From positions 3,596,001 to 3,660,000 of the forward strand of contig NZ_CP031123.2 in assembly GCF_002843235.3 (NCBI RefSeq): a stretch of DNA of 64,000 nt, in the 5' to 3' direction. The translations under genes and the position numbers were made by a program. Source of the stretch: Providencia huaxiensis. GTDB lineage: Bacteria; Pseudomonadota; Gammaproteobacteria; Enterobacterales; Enterobacteriaceae. The notes beneath the pieces were generated by a model that saw only the letters and a program-made list of their open reading frames with translations, ran no database searches and was not told the DNA's origin. Positions 1 to 12,224 of the stretch are shown here, piece by piece (position 1 is the first letter of the stretch; the number at the start of each line of letters is the position of its first letter).

Positions 1-554
1 CCGCTGGTGGCATTAATCACTGGCCACATCGCTTCATCCAGTAAATTTTCTTCAATCAATGGTTTAAGGGCTAATTGGGAAACCGTTGGGTAACACCCTG
101 GAACCGCAATCAACTGCGCTTGACGAATTTTATCGGCCTGCCATTCCGCTAAACCGTAAACTGCTTGCATTAGCCATTCAGTATTTGTATGTTCAAAGCC
201 ATAGTATTGCGTATAGAAGGCAGGATCTTGAACACGATACGCACCCGATAAATCGAACACAATGCAGCCCGCTTCAAGAAACTGAGGTGCAATGTCGTGG
301 CTCACTTCATGTGCCGTGGCAAGGAAAACAACATCAATACCTTTCGCTGCTTCTGCGACATCTGTTAATGGCAGAACAGGAAGATCTATGATGCCTTTAT
401 ACTGAGGGTGCAAATCAGAAAAACGTTTATTTGCATCCGCACTTTGCTTCGATACCATCAATCCTTGAAGATTAACTTCAGGATGGCGTTGCAAATAAGC
501 GGCTAATTCTGCTCCAGTATAGCCACTGGCCCCGATAATGAGTGTGTTCAACAT
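1..554 (-). CDS. argC: N-acetyl-gamma-glutamyl-phosphate reductase (partial, N-terminal 184 codons)
   Basis: ArgC catalyses the NADPH-dependent reduction of N-acetylglutamyl phosphate to the semialdehyde, the third step of arginine synthesis in the cytoplasm. The minus-strand reading frame begins [17 protein letters not shown], a Rossmann nucleotide-binding start with GASGYTG. Further along it carries AVPGCYPT, which holds the catalytic cysteine. The gene runs off the left edge, so the C-terminal part is not seen. It is divergent from argE, with two ARG boxes between them, the usual enterobacterial arrangement. The start at 554 gives a protein beginning exactly at the Rossmann strand. Confidence 0.95.
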   Translation of the reverse strand, partial: MLNTLIIGASGYTGAELAAYLQRHPEVNLQGLMVSKQSADANKRFSDLHPQYKGIIDLPVLPLTDVAEAAKGIDVVFLATAHEVSHDIAPQFLEAGCIVFDLSGAYRVQDPAFYTQYYGFEHTNTEWLMQAVYGLAEWQADKIRQAQLIAVPGCYPTVSQLALKPLIEENLLDEAMWPVINATS

Positions 555-592
555 ATGCTTTCTACCTTGTACTCGTGACCCAAACAGTTTAA

Positions 593-631
593 TGTGTATT
601 TTTATTCAAATAAAGTGCATGAATATTGATA
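593..631. promoter_or_regulatory. Two ARG boxes (ArgR operator) between argC and argE
   Basis: Two 18 bp boxes lie at 593-610 and 614-631. The cores TGTATTTTTATTCA (595-608) and TGCATGAATATTGA (616-629) match the consensus TGAATWWWWATTCA at 13 and 11 of 14 positions. Their centre-to-centre spacing is 21 bp, the spacing known for paired ARG boxes bound by an ArgR hexamer. They lie in the divergent argC/argE promoter region, so arginine repression of both directions is expected. Binding is inferred from sequence. Confidence 0.75.
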
Positions 632-656
632 CTATTATGGATAAAGGCTGTCAACA

Positions 657-1811
657 GTGAATATTAAATTACCTGCATTTATTGAGATTTATCGTCAATT
701 AATTGCCATTCCGTCGATTAGTGCGACTGATTCTCATTTGGACCAGAGCAATAAAGCCCTTGTTGAGCTTCTCGGTGGGTGGCTCGAGACGTTAGGTTTT
801 TCGGTCAACATTCAACCCGTGCCGGAAACACGTGATAAATATAATTTGCTTGCTTCCATTGGCGAAGGAAATGGTGGGCTGATGCTATGTGGTCATACCG
901 ATACCGTGCCCTTTGATGATGGACGTTGGAGCAAAAACCCGTTTGAGCTGACAGAGCATGATGGCAAGTTATATGGGCTCGGAACCGCAGACATGAAAGG
1001 CTTCTTTGCGTTTATTGTCGATGCGTTACGCGATATGGATCTAACGCAGCTCAAGCGACCATTACATATCCTAGCAACAGCGGATGAAGAAACCTCCATG
1101 GCTGGGGCACGCTATTTTGCAGCTAGTACAGCACTAAGACCGGATTTTGCGATTATTGGTGAGCCGACGTCGTTACAACCGATCCGCGCACACAAAGGGC
1201 ATTTATCGAACGCTATCCGTATTACTGGGCAATCGGGGCACTCTAGTGACCCAGAGCGTGGCGTCAATGCGATTGAATTAATGCATGAATCTATTTCTCA
1301 TTTAATGGATTTACGAAATACGTTAAAAGAACGATTTAACAATCCTGCATTTGTCATTCCCTACCCGACGATGAACTTTGGTCATATTCATGGTGGTGAT
1401 GCTGCTAACCGAATTTGTGGTTGTTGTGAATTACATATGGATATTCGCCCGCTGCCGGGGCTAACTTTGCAAGACTTAGATGAACTACTCAATGAAGCTC
1501 TTGAGCCTGTTAGTGCCCGTTGGCCGGGACGCTTGGCGATTGAGCCCATGCATCCACCGATCCCTGGCTATGAATGCCCAACGGATCACAAGATGGTGGC
1601 AGTAATTGAACAGTTATTAGGGCAAAAAGCGGATACCGTGAATTACTGTACTGAAGCGCCGTTTATCCAAGAACTCTGCCCGACGTTGGTTCTTGGCCCT
1701 GGTTCTATTGAGCAAGCACATCAACCTGATGAATTTATCGATATGCGCTTTATTGAGCCTACTCGCCAATTAATTAGCCAAATGATTGAGCATTTCTGTT
1801 TTACTGAGTAA
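657..1811 (+). CDS. argE: Acetylornithine deacetylase
   Basis: ArgE hydrolyses N2-acetylornithine to ornithine and acetate in arginine synthesis. It is an M20-family di-zinc hydrolase. The 384-residue product matches the E. coli length (383). Metal-site motifs are visible: GHTDTVPF with His80, [18 protein letters not shown] and GEPTSL, plus a C-terminal QAHQPDEF. The start is GTG at 657; the N-terminus [17 protein letters not shown] aligns with the E. coli start. It is divergent from argC under shared ARG boxes and followed by a clear terminator. Confidence 0.97.
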   Translation: MNIKLPAFIEIYRQLIAIPSISATDSHLDQSNKALVELLGGWLETLGFSVNIQPVPETRDKYNLLASIGEGNGGLMLCGHTDTVPFDDGRWSKNPFELTEHDGKLYGLGTADMKGFFAFIVDALRDMDLTQLKRPLHILATADEETSMAGARYFAASTALRPDFAIIGEPTSLQPIRAHKGHLSNAIRITGQSGHSSDPERGVNAIELMHESISHLMDLRNTLKERFNNPAFVIPYPTMNFGHIHGGDAANRICGCCELHMDIRPLPGLTLQDLDELLNEALEPVSARWPGRLAIEPMHPPIPGYECPTDHKMVAVIEQLLGQKADTVNYCTEAPFIQELCPTLVLGPGSIEQAHQPDEFIDMRFIEPTRQLISQMIEHFCFTE

Positions 1812-1832
1812 ATCTGACTAGCGATAGGTCCG

Positions 1833-1862
1833 AACGCGACACTGAAAAGGGTCGCGTTTTTT
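1833..1862 (+). terminator. Rho-independent terminator after argE
   Basis: An 8 bp stem, AACGCGAC (1833-1840) with GTCGCGTT (1851-1858), is followed by a T run to 1862. It sits 21 bases after the argE stop codon. Confidence 0.8.
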
Positions 1863-1958
1863 GATCATGAATTTTCTTCATATTGCCTTTGAAAAAACCT
1901 CAGCGTCATAATTTAATTTAAGTATTGACTATTGGTACCGATCTGGTAATTTCTATTT

Positions 1959-2925
<967 letters not shown>

Positions 2926-2932
2926 TTTCTTA

Positions 2933-2960
2933 GGATGAGGCAACTATTTTTGTCTCATCC
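2933..2960 (+). terminator. Probable terminator hairpin after metF
   Basis: GGATGAG (2933-2939) pairs with CTCATCC (2954-2960), and GCAA/TTGT extends the stem to about 11 pairs with one G-T. The loop is T-rich, but the T run after the stem is poor, so termination efficiency is uncertain. Confidence 0.5.
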
Positions 2961-3592
2961 CTTTGCTACTTGTCTTCTATACTTATAGATATCTTCTATT
3001 TCTTGTTTAAAAAAGACCCTGTCTCTTTAAGAAAAATATATTAACGTAATATCCAAACTCATTAAATTCGCGGGAAACTTTTCCACGATATAGCTCATGT
3101 TATTACCCTCTTTATATTCAAATTCATTTCACCACAATAAATATATTTAACGGTTAACGGTACAAATTAACTTTAAACACAATGAAAATTAGAATTTAAA
3201 TAAAAGTTACATAAGTTAACATTATTGAAATATTCATTTTTGATGAATATTAATTTATTTTCGCCACATTTTCCACCCATATAAAATCAAATAAAAATAA
3301 TAAAAAAGCTAAATTAGCAGAAATAAAAACCATAAAAATGTAATAGTTTAGTTAAATCTTGTAACCTGAGCATCATTTTATGAAAGCAATCAGCTCTTGC
3401 AAAAAATTATCTATAACCAAAATAACCACAAACCATCATTCACTCCACTGTGACTTTCTAATTATGACAGTTTTCATTAAATTATCTTTTTTATTTGATT
3501 GCTTTTGAATTTTTCAAAAGTCAGCGTATATTTAATATTGAGCTCAAGATTAATACTATTTGATTACCACATAGTCATTGAGGAATTAAAGC
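2961..3592. other. AT-rich intergenic region upstream of gadB
   Basis: About 630 bases of strongly AT-rich DNA separate metF from gadB. I see no convincing ORF or RNA gene. The length and composition suit a silenced, multi-input promoter for an acid-stress gene, but no specific GadE or H-NS site can be named with confidence from reading alone. Confidence 0.4.
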
Positions 3593-4993
3593 ATGAGTAA
3601 TAATGCATTAAATTCAAAATACAATGGAATAGATGATGTCTATGCATCATTAGAATTATCCAAATCGTTACCGAAAACCAAATTTCCATTGAAAGAACAA
3701 GCACCACGTAATGTATTTAGTGCAGTACGCGATGAATTAATGTTAGATGGGAATTCACGCCAAAACTTAGCAACATTCTGCCAGACATGGGTGGATGATG
3801 AAATTCGTGATTTAATGGACTTATCTATCGACAAAAACATGATAGATAAAGACGAATATCCACAAACAGCAGAAATTGAAAACCGCTGCGTACATATGTT
3901 AGCGGACTTATGGAATTCACCAGAAGCAGAAAATACCCTTGGTTGTTCAACCATCGGGTCCTCAGAGGCTGCAATGCTTGGGGGGCTCGCGTTAAAATGG
4001 CAATGGCGTAAAAAACAGGCTGCTAAAGGGAAACCAACCGATAAACCCAACTTAATTTGTGGCCCAGTTCAAATCTGTTGGCACAAATTTGCCCGTTACT
4101 TCGATGTTGAGCTCAGAGAGATCCCACTGGAAGGTGACCGTCTCATCATGACACCGGAAGAAGTGCTCAAGCGTGTCGATGAAAACACCATTGGTGTCGT
4201 GCCAACGCTAGGGGTGACATTTACCTGCCAATATGAGCCCGTAAAAGCGGTACACGATGCGCTCGATAAACTGCAAAAAGAGACGGGTCTGGATATTCCT
4301 ATCCATGTGGATGGTGCGAGTGGCGGGTTCTTAGCCCCATTTTGTGCTCCCGATTTAGAATGGGACTTCCGCTTACCACGGGTAAAATCCATTAATGCAT
4401 CAGGCCATAAATTTGGTTTAGCCCCATTAGGCGCTGGCTGGGTAGTTTGGCGTGAAGCCAAAGACCTTCCCGAAGAATTGATTTTTAATGTGAATTATTT
4501 AGGCGGTAACATGCCAACATTCGCACTGAATTTCTCTCGCCCTGGCGGTCAAATCATTGCTCAATATTATAATTTCTTGAGGCTAGGCCGCGAAGGCTAT
4601 GCAAAAATCCACAACGCTTGCTATGCAACCGCACAATACCTCAGCCGTGAAATTGAAAAATTAGGGCCATTTGAAATGATTTTTGATGGTAATAGCCAAA
4701 CGGGTATCCCTGCACTAGCATGGAAACTGAAAGAAGGCACAACCACCAGCAAATATTCCCTCTATGATATCGCAGACAAACTGCGTAGTCGCGGCTGGCA
4801 AGTTCCTGCCTATTCAATGCCAGCAAACCGTGAAGATCTTGTTATTCAACGTATTCTAGTGCGTCATGGCGTCAGTTTAGATTTAGCCGCATTACTCATT
4901 GATGACTTCAAACGTACATTAGAGTATTTCGATAAGCACCCCGTCAATAACCCGCTAACGGAAGAAGAAGGCGGCGGCTTTAATCACAGTTAA
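3593..4993 (+). CDS. gadB: Glutamate decarboxylase
   Basis: This PLP enzyme converts glutamate plus a proton to GABA and CO2, consuming cytoplasmic protons in acid resistance. The 466 residues equal the E. coli GadA/GadB length and align throughout: [34 protein letters not shown], and [13 protein letters not shown] with the PLP lysine at Lys273. The C-terminus ends FNHS; the penultimate histidine (His465) matches the residue known in E. coli GadB to cap the active site at neutral pH. ATG at 3593 follows GAGGAA. gadC follows 112 bases later. Whether to call it gadA or gadB is arbitrary. Confidence 0.96.
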   Translation: MSNNALNSKYNGIDDVYASLELSKSLPKTKFPLKEQAPRNVFSAVRDELMLDGNSRQNLATFCQTWVDDEIRDLMDLSIDKNMIDKDEYPQTAEIENRCVHMLADLWNSPEAENTLGCSTIGSSEAAMLGGLALKWQWRKKQAAKGKPTDKPNLICGPVQICWHKFARYFDVELREIPLEGDRLIMTPEEVLKRVDENTIGVVPTLGVTFTCQYEPVKAVHDALDKLQKETGLDIPIHVDGASGGFLAPFCAPDLEWDFRLPRVKSINASGHKFGLAPLGAGWVVWREAKDLPEELIFNVNYLGGNMPTFALNFSRPGGQIIAQYYNFLRLGREGYAKIHNACYATAQYLSREIEKLGPFEMIFDGNSQTGIPALAWKLKEGTTTSKYSLYDIADKLRSRGWQVPAYSMPANREDLVIQRILVRHGVSLDLAALLIDDFKRTLEYFDKHPVNNPLTEEEGGGFNHS

Positions 4994-5021
4994 TTCTTTT
5001 ATTCATGATTGTGTTGTTAAC

Positions 5022-5051
5022 GAGCCAAAGAGCCTTAGGTTCTTTGGCTCC
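5022..5051 (+). other. Hairpin between gadB and gadC
   Basis: GAGCCAAAGA (5022-5031) pairs perfectly with TCTTTGGCTC (5042-5051) around a 10-base loop. No T run follows, so this looks more like an mRNA processing or 3'-end protecting hairpin in the gadB-gadC intergenic region than a full terminator. It could make gadB more abundant than gadC. Confidence 0.6.
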
Positions 5052-5105
5052 TACTGAGATCCGCCCTGCAAAGGCAGATTGTTTATCGATTTGAGGAGAA
5101 CTCGT

Positions 5106-6659
5106 ATGGCAACAACGACAGCTCCAGCCACAAAGCAACTGACACTACTTGGCTTTTTTGCCATTACTGCATCAATGGTGATGGCCGTTTATGAATACCC
5201 AACATTTGCAACATCTGGCTTTAGCCTCGTATTTTTCCTGCTATTAGGAGGATTATTGTGGTTTATTCCTGTCGCATTGTGTGCCGCAGAAATGGCAACC
5301 GTAGAAGGTTGGGAGGAAGGTGGTGTATTTGCATGGGTTTCTAATACATTAGGCGAACGTTGGGGATTTGCCGCCATTTCATTTGGCTATTTACAAATTG
5401 CGATTGGCTTTATTCCTATGCTGTATTTCGTCTTAGGGGCTCTATCTTATATTTTAAATTGGCCAGAACTTAATACAGACCCAATCACCAAAACGATAGG
5501 GGCACTTGTTATTCTTTGGGTATTGGCTTTCACTCAGTTTGGTGGAACCAAATATACGGCAACGATTGCGAAAGTCGGTTTCTTTGCGGGTATCTTACTT
5601 CCAGCGCTGATTTTAGTCTTTTTGGCAATCAGTTATTTAGTCAGCGGCTCTCCATTGGCCATTGAAATTAGTACCGAAACATTTATTCCTGATTTCACCA
5701 AAATTGGCACACTCGTGGTATTTGTCGCCTTTATTTTGAGCTATATGGGTGTTGAAGCTTCAGCAACTCACGTCAATGAGATGAAAAACCCCGGTCGAGA
5801 TTACCCCGCAGCCATGTTTTTACTCATGATAGCGGCAATCTGTTTAAGCTCAATTGGTGGGTTATCGGTGGCAGCCGTGATCCCAAACAGTGAAATTAAT
5901 TTATCTGCTGGCGTGGTACAGACATTCAATGTGCTTGTCACACACTTTAATTCATCCCTTGAATGGGCCGTAAGGATTATTGCTGCACTATTATTACTTG
6001 GCGTACTGGCTGAGATTGCTTCTTGGATTGTTGGACCATCCCGCGGTATGTATGTCGCGGCACAGAAAGGTATTCTGCCGCAAAGCTTTGCCAAAGTGAA
6101 TAAAAATGGCGTACCGGTAACACTGGTGATTTCCCAGTTGCTGATCACAACAGTAGCGATTATCGTCCTCACCAATACTGGGGGCGGTGGTAATATGTCA
6201 TTCCTTATTGCTCTAGCCTTAACGGTAGTTATCTATTTATGTAGCTATTTCATGCTATTTTTAGGTTATATGCAGTTAGTTTGCAAACAACCCGAGAAAA
6301 AACGTGTCTTTAATATACCGGGGGGTAAAGGCATTAAAGTTCTCATTGCGTTAGTCGGCCTAATTGTTTCTATTTTAGCCTTTGTGATTTCATTCTTTCC
6401 ACCGAGTTCTTTACCGAATGGTGCGAGTAATACCACCTATGTGACGTTACTTGCGGTTAGCTTTGTGATTATTTTCTTACTGCCCTTTGTTATTTATGCT
6501 TTCCATAACAAACAAGGTAAGAAAACTAATGTCTCTATGGTGCATATCAAAACGCATAATGCGCCAACTAACCATTTCTTTATTCACCCTCGAGCTCGTT
6601 CTGCATATCACTTGATCCATCATGATAAGTCAGATGATAGCTCATCTAGCTCACATTGA
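5106..6659 (+). CDS. gadC: Glutamate/GABA antiporter
   Basis: GadC is the inner-membrane APC-family exchanger that brings in glutamate and exports GABA, the partner of GadB. From ATG at 5106 the product is 517 residues (E. coli 511). I prefer this start because it follows AGGAGA, and TTG at 5079 would add nine residues that do not match the family. Twelve hydrophobic segments are evident, with [20 protein letters not shown] at the start. A C-terminal [10 protein letters not shown] segment corresponds to the E. coli C-plug that closes the transporter at neutral pH. A terminator follows. Confidence 0.96.
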   Translation: MATTTAPATKQLTLLGFFAITASMVMAVYEYPTFATSGFSLVFFLLLGGLLWFIPVALCAAEMATVEGWEEGGVFAWVSNTLGERWGFAAISFGYLQIAIGFIPMLYFVLGALSYILNWPELNTDPITKTIGALVILWVLAFTQFGGTKYTATIAKVGFFAGILLPALILVFLAISYLVSGSPLAIEISTETFIPDFTKIGTLVVFVAFILSYMGVEASATHVNEMKNPGRDYPAAMFLLMIAAICLSSIGGLSVAAVIPNSEINLSAGVVQTFNVLVTHFNSSLEWAVRIIAALLLLGVLAEIASWIVGPSRGMYVAAQKGILPQSFAKVNKNGVPVTLVISQLLITTVAIIVLTNTGGGGNMSFLIALALTVVIYLCSYFMLFLGYMQLVCKQPEKKRVFNIPGGKGIKVLIALVGLIVSILAFVISFFPPSSLPNGASNTTYVTLLAVSFVIIFLLPFVIYAFHNKQGKKTNVSMVHIKTHNAPTNHFFIHPRARSAYHLIHHDKSDDSSSSSH

Positions 6660-6671
6660 TTTGTAAAATGA

Positions 6672-6697
6672 TAAGGGCTGCCAAATGGCAGCCCTTA
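6672..6697. terminator. Bidirectional terminator between gadC and ppc
   Basis: TAAGGGCTGCC (6672-6682) and GGCAGCCCTTA (6687-6697) form a perfect 11 bp stem with a 4-base loop. It lies between two convergent genes, 12 bases after the gadC stop and 30 bases after the ppc stop on the other strand. AT-rich flanks on both sides suit termination in both directions. Confidence 0.8.
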
Positions 6698-6727
6698 AAT
6701 TATTTAATTACTTTCAAATGAAGAAAA

Positions 6728-9367
6728 CTAACCCGTATTACGCATTCCTGCTGCCACGCCGGCTATCGTCACCATCAGTGCTTGTTCAACACGAGGGTCT
6801 GAATGCTCTTGTTGGCGGGAACGGTGTAAAAGCTCTGCTTGTAAGACGTTTAATGGGTCAGTATAAACATTACGTAATGCGATAGATTCCGCTATCCAAG
6901 GTAAATCCGCCATTAGCGCTTCGTCTTTCGAAACCGCCAATACGCTTTTAATATCCTCAGACAACTGGTCACGCAATTTTTGCCCCAATGGCCATAAGCG
7001 CTCTTCTACCAAGCGGTGATCGTAATATTCCGCCAGCCATAAGTCCGCTTTTGCATAAACCATTTCTAACATCGCAATACGCGTATTAAAGAATGGCCAC
7101 TGCTGCCACATTTCATCAAGAATGGCTTGTTTGCCTTCTTTCTCAATGACATGTTTTAACGCTGCTCCTGCCCCTAACCATGCGGGTAACATTAAGCGGT
7201 TTTGTGTCCATGCAAAAATCCATGGAATAGCACGCAAGGTTTCAACGCCCCCCGTTGGACGACGTTTAGCAGGACGTGACCCAAGCGGTAACTTGCCAAG
7301 CTCTAATTCTGGCGTCGCAGCACGGAAATAAGGGACAAAATCCGGTTGTTCACGTACATAATCACGGTACATCGCGCAAGAAACATCAGATAACGAATCC
7401 ATCACCGACTTCCACTCATTTTTAGGCTCTGGTGGTGGTAATAGGTTCGCTTCTAATATTGCACTGGCGTATAACGCCAAGCTACTGATGGTCACTTGTG
7501 GTAAACCAAACTTGAAACGGATCATTTCCCCTTGCTCAGTCACACGCAAACCGCCTTTTAGACTTCCCGGGGGCTGAGATAATAATGCCGAATGTGCTGG
7601 CGCACCACCACGACCAATTGTGCCGCCACGTCCGTGGAATAGCGTCAATGTCACGCCTTCTTTTTCGCACAACTTAATCAATGCATCTTGTGCGCGATAC
7701 TGCGCCCATGAAGCCGCCATTACCCCTGCGTCTTTTGCTGAGTCCGAGTAACCAATCATCACCATTTGGCGATCATCGATAAGGTCGCGATACCATTCAA
7801 TGCTTAAAAGCTTTGTCATCACACTTTCAGCATTATTTAAATCTTCCAGTGTTTCGAATAATGGCGCGACGGGTAAGCGAACTGACGCGCCATTCTCTTT
7901 CAGCAACAATTTAACCGCCAACACGTCTGACGGAACTTTCGCCATTGAAATAACGTAAGCTGCGATAGAATCATTTTTGGCTTTCGCAATCACACGGCAA
8001 GTTTCAAATACTTCCTGTGTTTCTGCACTTGGCTGCCAGTCTTGAGGGATCAGTGGGCGTAACGATTGTAGCTCTGCCAGCAAAAATTGTTGTTTTTCCT
8101 CTTCTGACCACTGCGAGTAATCACCCAGTCCTAAATACTGAGTTAGCTCTGCAATGGCTTCAGTGTGACGAGTGCTTTCTTGGCGCACATCAATACGTAC
8201 CAATTGCAAACCAAAGCTACGAATACGGCGCAATGTGTCAAGCAATTGCCCATTCGCAATGATTTTCATATTGCAGGCAATTAATGATTGATAACATGCA
8301 TATAGCGGGTCCCATAATTGGGCGTTATCTACCAATAAGTCTGCCGGTGGTAAAACTTGCTCGCCTTTAACACGGCGCTCTAAATACTCTAATGTCGAGA
8401 ATAATTGGCTACGTAAATTTTTCGCAATTTGGCGATAAGGCTCATCAACATCATCTCCCCCTGCTAGCGCACGCAGCTCTGGGGTTGCTTCTGTCATTGA
8501 AAGCTCTGATACCAACACTTGAATATCTTTGAGAAATAAATCTGCCGCTTTCCAGCGACTCAGTAATAGTACCTGACGAGTCACATCCGCAGTCACGTTC
8601 GGGTTACCGTCTCGGTCCCCCCCCATCCATGAAGTAAAGCGGATTGGGTTTGCTTCAACGGGTAACACCGCGCCGATTGAGTCTTCCAACTGTTCATTAA
8701 ATTCACGTAAGAAAGCGGGAACCCCTTCCCACAATGAATTTTCAACAACGGCAAATCCCCATTTTGCTTCATCAATGGGCGTTGGTCGAATTTTACGAAT
8801 TTCATCGGTATGCCATGATTGTGCCACTAATTGGCGTAAGCGGCGCATGATATTATTACGTTCATAATCTGCAATATCATCATGGTCGAGTTGTGATAAG
8901 CAGTTGTTTACCTCAACCAATTTGTGGATCAATGTACGGCGAGCAATTTCCGTTGGGTGAGCCGTTAAAACCAGCTCAATTGAAAGCTGTTCAACCGCTT
9001 TTTGGATATCACCATCAGTGAAGTTTTTGCCTTTTAATCGGCTAAACAGATTTTTCAATGCCACTGGGTTACTTGCCGCTTCACCGTGAGGCGAAATGCT
9101 GTGATATTGCTCAGCAACGTTTGTCAGGTTTAAGAATTGGTTAAATGCCCTTGCAACGGGTAGCAATTCATCATTAGAAAGATTTTGTAATGTCATCAGC
9201 AATTTTTGGCGCTGAACTTCATTACCTGCACGAGAAGATTTGGAAAGCTTACGAATGGACTCAACTTTGTCGAGTATGTCCTCACCTAAGGCTTCCTTGA
9301 TGGTATCGCCGAGTAGCTTACCCAGCATACTGACATTACTGCGCATTGCGGAATATTGCTGATTCAT
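6728..9367 (-). CDS. ppc: Phosphoenolpyruvate carboxylase
   Basis: Ppc carboxylates phosphoenolpyruvate to oxaloacetate and refills the TCA cycle. The product from ATG at 9367 is 879 residues (E. coli 883). A longer in-frame start adds 22 residues with no family match, and the chosen ATG follows AGGAG. Catalytic motifs are present: LTAHPTEI with the essential histidine, the glycine-rich [11 protein letters not shown] loop, [13 protein letters not shown], and the conserved C-terminus GMRNTG. In E. coli the gene sits beside argE; here it lies between gadC and metL. Confidence 0.97.
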   Translation of the reverse strand: MNQQYSAMRSNVSMLGKLLGDTIKEALGEDILDKVESIRKLSKSSRAGNEVQRQKLLMTLQNLSNDELLPVARAFNQFLNLTNVAEQYHSISPHGEAASNPVALKNLFSRLKGKNFTDGDIQKAVEQLSIELVLTAHPTEIARRTLIHKLVEVNNCLSQLDHDDIADYERNNIMRRLRQLVAQSWHTDEIRKIRPTPIDEAKWGFAVVENSLWEGVPAFLREFNEQLEDSIGAVLPVEANPIRFTSWMGGDRDGNPNVTADVTRQVLLLSRWKAADLFLKDIQVLVSELSMTEATPELRALAGGDDVDEPYRQIAKNLRSQLFSTLEYLERRVKGEQVLPPADLLVDNAQLWDPLYACYQSLIACNMKIIANGQLLDTLRRIRSFGLQLVRIDVRQESTRHTEAIAELTQYLGLGDYSQWSEEEKQQFLLAELQSLRPLIPQDWQPSAETQEVFETCRVIAKAKNDSIAAYVISMAKVPSDVLAVKLLLKENGASVRLPVAPLFETLEDLNNAESVMTKLLSIEWYRDLIDDRQMVMIGYSDSAKDAGVMAASWAQYRAQDALIKLCEKEGVTLTLFHGRGGTIGRGGAPAHSALLSQPPGSLKGGLRVTEQGEMIRFKFGLPQVTISSLALYASAILEANLLPPPEPKNEWKSVMDSLSDVSCAMYRDYVREQPDFVPYFRAATPELELGKLPLGSRPAKRRPTGGVETLRAIPWIFAWTQNRLMLPAWLGAGAALKHVIEKEGKQAILDEMWQQWPFFNTRIAMLEMVYAKADLWLAEYYDHRLVEERLWPLGQKLRDQLSEDIKSVLAVSKDEALMADLPWIAESIALRNVYTDPLNVLQAELLHRSRQQEHSDPRVEQALMVTIAGVAAGMRNTG

Positions 9368-9770
9368 GAGACTCCTGACCTTGTGCTTCTGGCAGAATGC
9401 TTTCCCGCACGATTCACGGTTAACAGACTGCACCCAGTTTCCTGTAACAAAATTTCAGTCGGCTGCGTTAGAGTTGTCGTTTTGTGATGCAGGCCGCTAA
9501 ATTTACCCTTCAGTGTATATTCATATCAGAAAAAAATGACTTTGGGGGATTTTTCTGAAATTTAATTACAGCCTTATTTTTATTAATTTTTCTTATTTAA
9601 GTATTGTTTCAGCGCAATATATCGTCGATTCAGCACTTTTAAGACATGAATAATGTTTAAGAATTAAATCATCAGAATAAAAAACAGAAAATGAAGGGGT
9701 AAATTAAAAATATTCATAATGCATCGGCGCTCTCAATACTACCAAGAACACCAATACACCTGAAAAATGA
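9368..9770. other. Intergenic region between metL and ppc
   Basis: About 400 bases hold the ppc promoter region and the metL 3' flank. It becomes very AT-rich from 9540 to 9740. I see no strong terminator hairpin for metL, no ORF with a credible start and no RNA gene. Confidence 0.4.
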
Positions 9771-12212
9771 TTATAAAAGTTGAGAGAGCCGGTTTAGATC
9801 CGACTGAATAGCGCCAGCGGTCACATCGCGCCCTGCTCCTGGGCCTCGGATCACTAATGGGTTGTCTCGATACCAACGGCTCTCGATAGCAAACACATTG
9901 TCACCCGGTAATAATGAGGCTAGAGGGTGTTCCGGTTTCACGGCTTCCACACCGACTTTTGCTTTGCCTTTTACTGCATCAAACCGCGCTACATAACGTA
10001 GCACTAACCCAAGTTCTTGCGCCGCTTCTAAACGTTGCTGCATCTGCTCATTAATAATGGCGCTATTTTCAAAGAACTCATCGAGTGAACCCGTCTGAGC
10101 CTGTTTCGGTACTAAAGATTCCACTCTCACATCATCGGGTTCAATGTCATAACCCGCTTCACGGGCTAAAATAATTAATTTTCGCATGACATCTTGCCCT
10201 GATAGGTCAATACGAGGATCTGGTTCAGTTAACCCTTGTTGCCACGCTTGCTCTACTAGCTCACTAAATGGGATAGAACCGTCAAACTGTAAAAATAGCC
10301 ATGATAGTGTTCCGGAAAAAATACCACTGATAGCCAGAATCGAATCACCACTTTCTTTTAAGTCCCGTACCGTATAGTTAATCGGTAACCCTGCTCCTAC
10401 TGTTGCGTTGTATAGCCAGTGACGACCTGTTTTCGAAAACGCATCGCGAATTTGACGATATTGTGCCGTTTGCGCTGCCCCCGCAATTTTATTTGCACTG
10501 ATCACATGAAAACCATAACTCGCAAAATCCACATAGTTATCTGCCAGTGTCTCACTTGCGGTGACATCTAATACCACTAAATCATCATAAGGATGGGAAC
10601 GCATCCATAAAAATAGGCTATCGTCCTCATGCTCTACGGCTTCGTCATCAAAGAAAGCCAGCGCACGGCTTGGGTCAATCCCTTGGTAATTCAGTAAGCT
10701 ACGGCGGCTATCTACCACACCGGCTAAGACAAAATCAAAGTCACTACGTGCCGAAATTTTGTGTTGCTCCGCAGCAAAAAGCTCTAACCAACGCGCACCA
10801 ATGTTCCCTTTACCAAATAGCACTAATCCAATGCGTTTTTCTGCACGGAATAAGCTCTGGTGCATCCCTTGAATTAAGTGCTCGGTTTGGTTAGAACGCA
10901 AAACAGCGACTAAACTGATGGCATCCTCTGAATGCCAAATAAATTCAACAGGCTGCCCTTTTAATTCCTCATAAAAACGGTGGCTATGTAATGGCTTTTT
11001 ACACACACCTGCACCGACTAACGCAACCAAAGAAAAACCTTCACGTAATGATAATGATCCCGGTAACCCGGCTTCTTCAAGGGTATTTAAGGCACTTTCG
11101 ACAATTTCAGAGGTATAACATAATTGCAGCAAAGAACGGTCATGATGAATACCACGCGCCAAAGGACGCAATTGAGCACGCTTAAGTAATAAATCCACAT
11201 CTTTGCAGATTTGTTTAAAATCACGGCCGGCAGCGATACGCAATTCAATTAAGCACACATCATCATGGCTAGTCACGATTTTTGCCCCTGCTCCTGACGC
11301 GAGTACCCGTTCAATTTTTGTTGAGCCCTGCTCCGGTTGGTAGCTACACCTTAATTGCAAATCAATATTGCTCACGGAAACGGGTTGTAAAGTGCGTGTA
11401 TGTAAAACAGGAGCCGCTAAGCGCGCCAATTCACTGGCTTCATCTAGGCGCAATAAGGGCAATAAACAGGCATCTTTCACTTTGCGTGGGTCCGCGCTAT
11501 ACACCCCAGCGACATCACTCCAAATCGTTACTTTTCCCACATCTGCTAACGCACCGACTTGTGTTGCAGAATAGTCACTCCCATTACGCCCAAGCAGTAC
11601 CGTCTCACCTTGCTGATTACGCGAAATAAAGCCTGTCACGACAATACGTCGGTTCGGTAACTGAGTTAACTGTTGTTGCAATAAATAACGCGATTGTGTT
11701 TCATCGACCTGCGGTTGTGCCGCTCGCTCAGCGCGTAAAAATAAACGCGCATCTAACCAAGCACTCGTCATACCCGCCAGAGCAAGCACCTCAGCCATAA
11801 GGCGTGCGGACCAAATTTCACCGTGCCCTACCACTTCTGCATAAGTCGCATCATTTGTCGGTTTATCCAACAACGCGCTTAAACGCTCTAAATCGCGAAT
11901 AAATAATTGGCTTAATTCTACGGCTTTTTGTTCCGGTAAAAGAGATTCAATTAAATCAAGTTGATAGCGGCGTAACGACTGTTGAGCTTGATGAGCCGAA
12001 ATACGGTCACTTTGGCTTAATTTCAACCAGTTAATCAACTGATTGGTTGTACTACCCGCGGCAGAAACCACCATTAAATCACCGGGTTGACTATAGTTTG
12101 CCATAATTGTTGCAACGCGTTGATAGCACTTCGCATCGGCTAAACTACTGCCCCCAAACTTATGTAACTGACGGTGACAAGGAGCCACCTCAACCGCTGT
12201 TAGTACACTCAT
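9771..12212 (-). CDS. metL: Bifunctional aspartokinase II / homoserine dehydrogenase II
   Basis: MetL carries out two steps of the aspartate pathway leading to methionine. The N-terminal kinase begins QLHKFGGSSLADAKCY, followed by a regulatory linker and a homoserine dehydrogenase domain from about residue 460 with LVLFGKGNIG. The C-terminus is AIQSDLNRLSQLL. From ATG at 12212 it is 813 residues (E. coli 810); the TTG one codon earlier is not needed. It begins 12 bases after the metB stop with a GGAG site inside the gap, so metB-metL is one operon under the met boxes. Confidence 0.97.
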   Translation of the reverse strand: MSVLTAVEVAPCHRQLHKFGGSSLADAKCYQRVATIMANYSQPGDLMVVSAAGSTTNQLINWLKLSQSDRISAHQAQQSLRRYQLDLIESLLPEQKAVELSQLFIRDLERLSALLDKPTNDATYAEVVGHGEIWSARLMAEVLALAGMTSAWLDARLFLRAERAAQPQVDETQSRYLLQQQLTQLPNRRIVVTGFISRNQQGETVLLGRNGSDYSATQVGALADVGKVTIWSDVAGVYSADPRKVKDACLLPLLRLDEASELARLAAPVLHTRTLQPVSVSNIDLQLRCSYQPEQGSTKIERVLASGAGAKIVTSHDDVCLIELRIAAGRDFKQICKDVDLLLKRAQLRPLARGIHHDRSLLQLCYTSEIVESALNTLEEAGLPGSLSLREGFSLVALVGAGVCKKPLHSHRFYEELKGQPVEFIWHSEDAISLVAVLRSNQTEHLIQGMHQSLFRAEKRIGLVLFGKGNIGARWLELFAAEQHKISARSDFDFVLAGVVDSRRSLLNYQGIDPSRALAFFDDEAVEHEDDSLFLWMRSHPYDDLVVLDVTASETLADNYVDFASYGFHVISANKIAGAAQTAQYRQIRDAFSKTGRHWLYNATVGAGLPINYTVRDLKESGDSILAISGIFSGTLSWLFLQFDGSIPFSELVEQAWQQGLTEPDPRIDLSGQDVMRKLIILAREAGYDIEPDDVRVESLVPKQAQTGSLDEFFENSAIINEQMQQRLEAAQELGLVLRYVARFDAVKGKAKVGVEAVKPEHPLASLLPGDNVFAIESRWYRDNPLVIRGPGAGRDVTAGAIQSDLNRLSQLL

Positions 12213-12224
12213 CAAAAAACTCCG

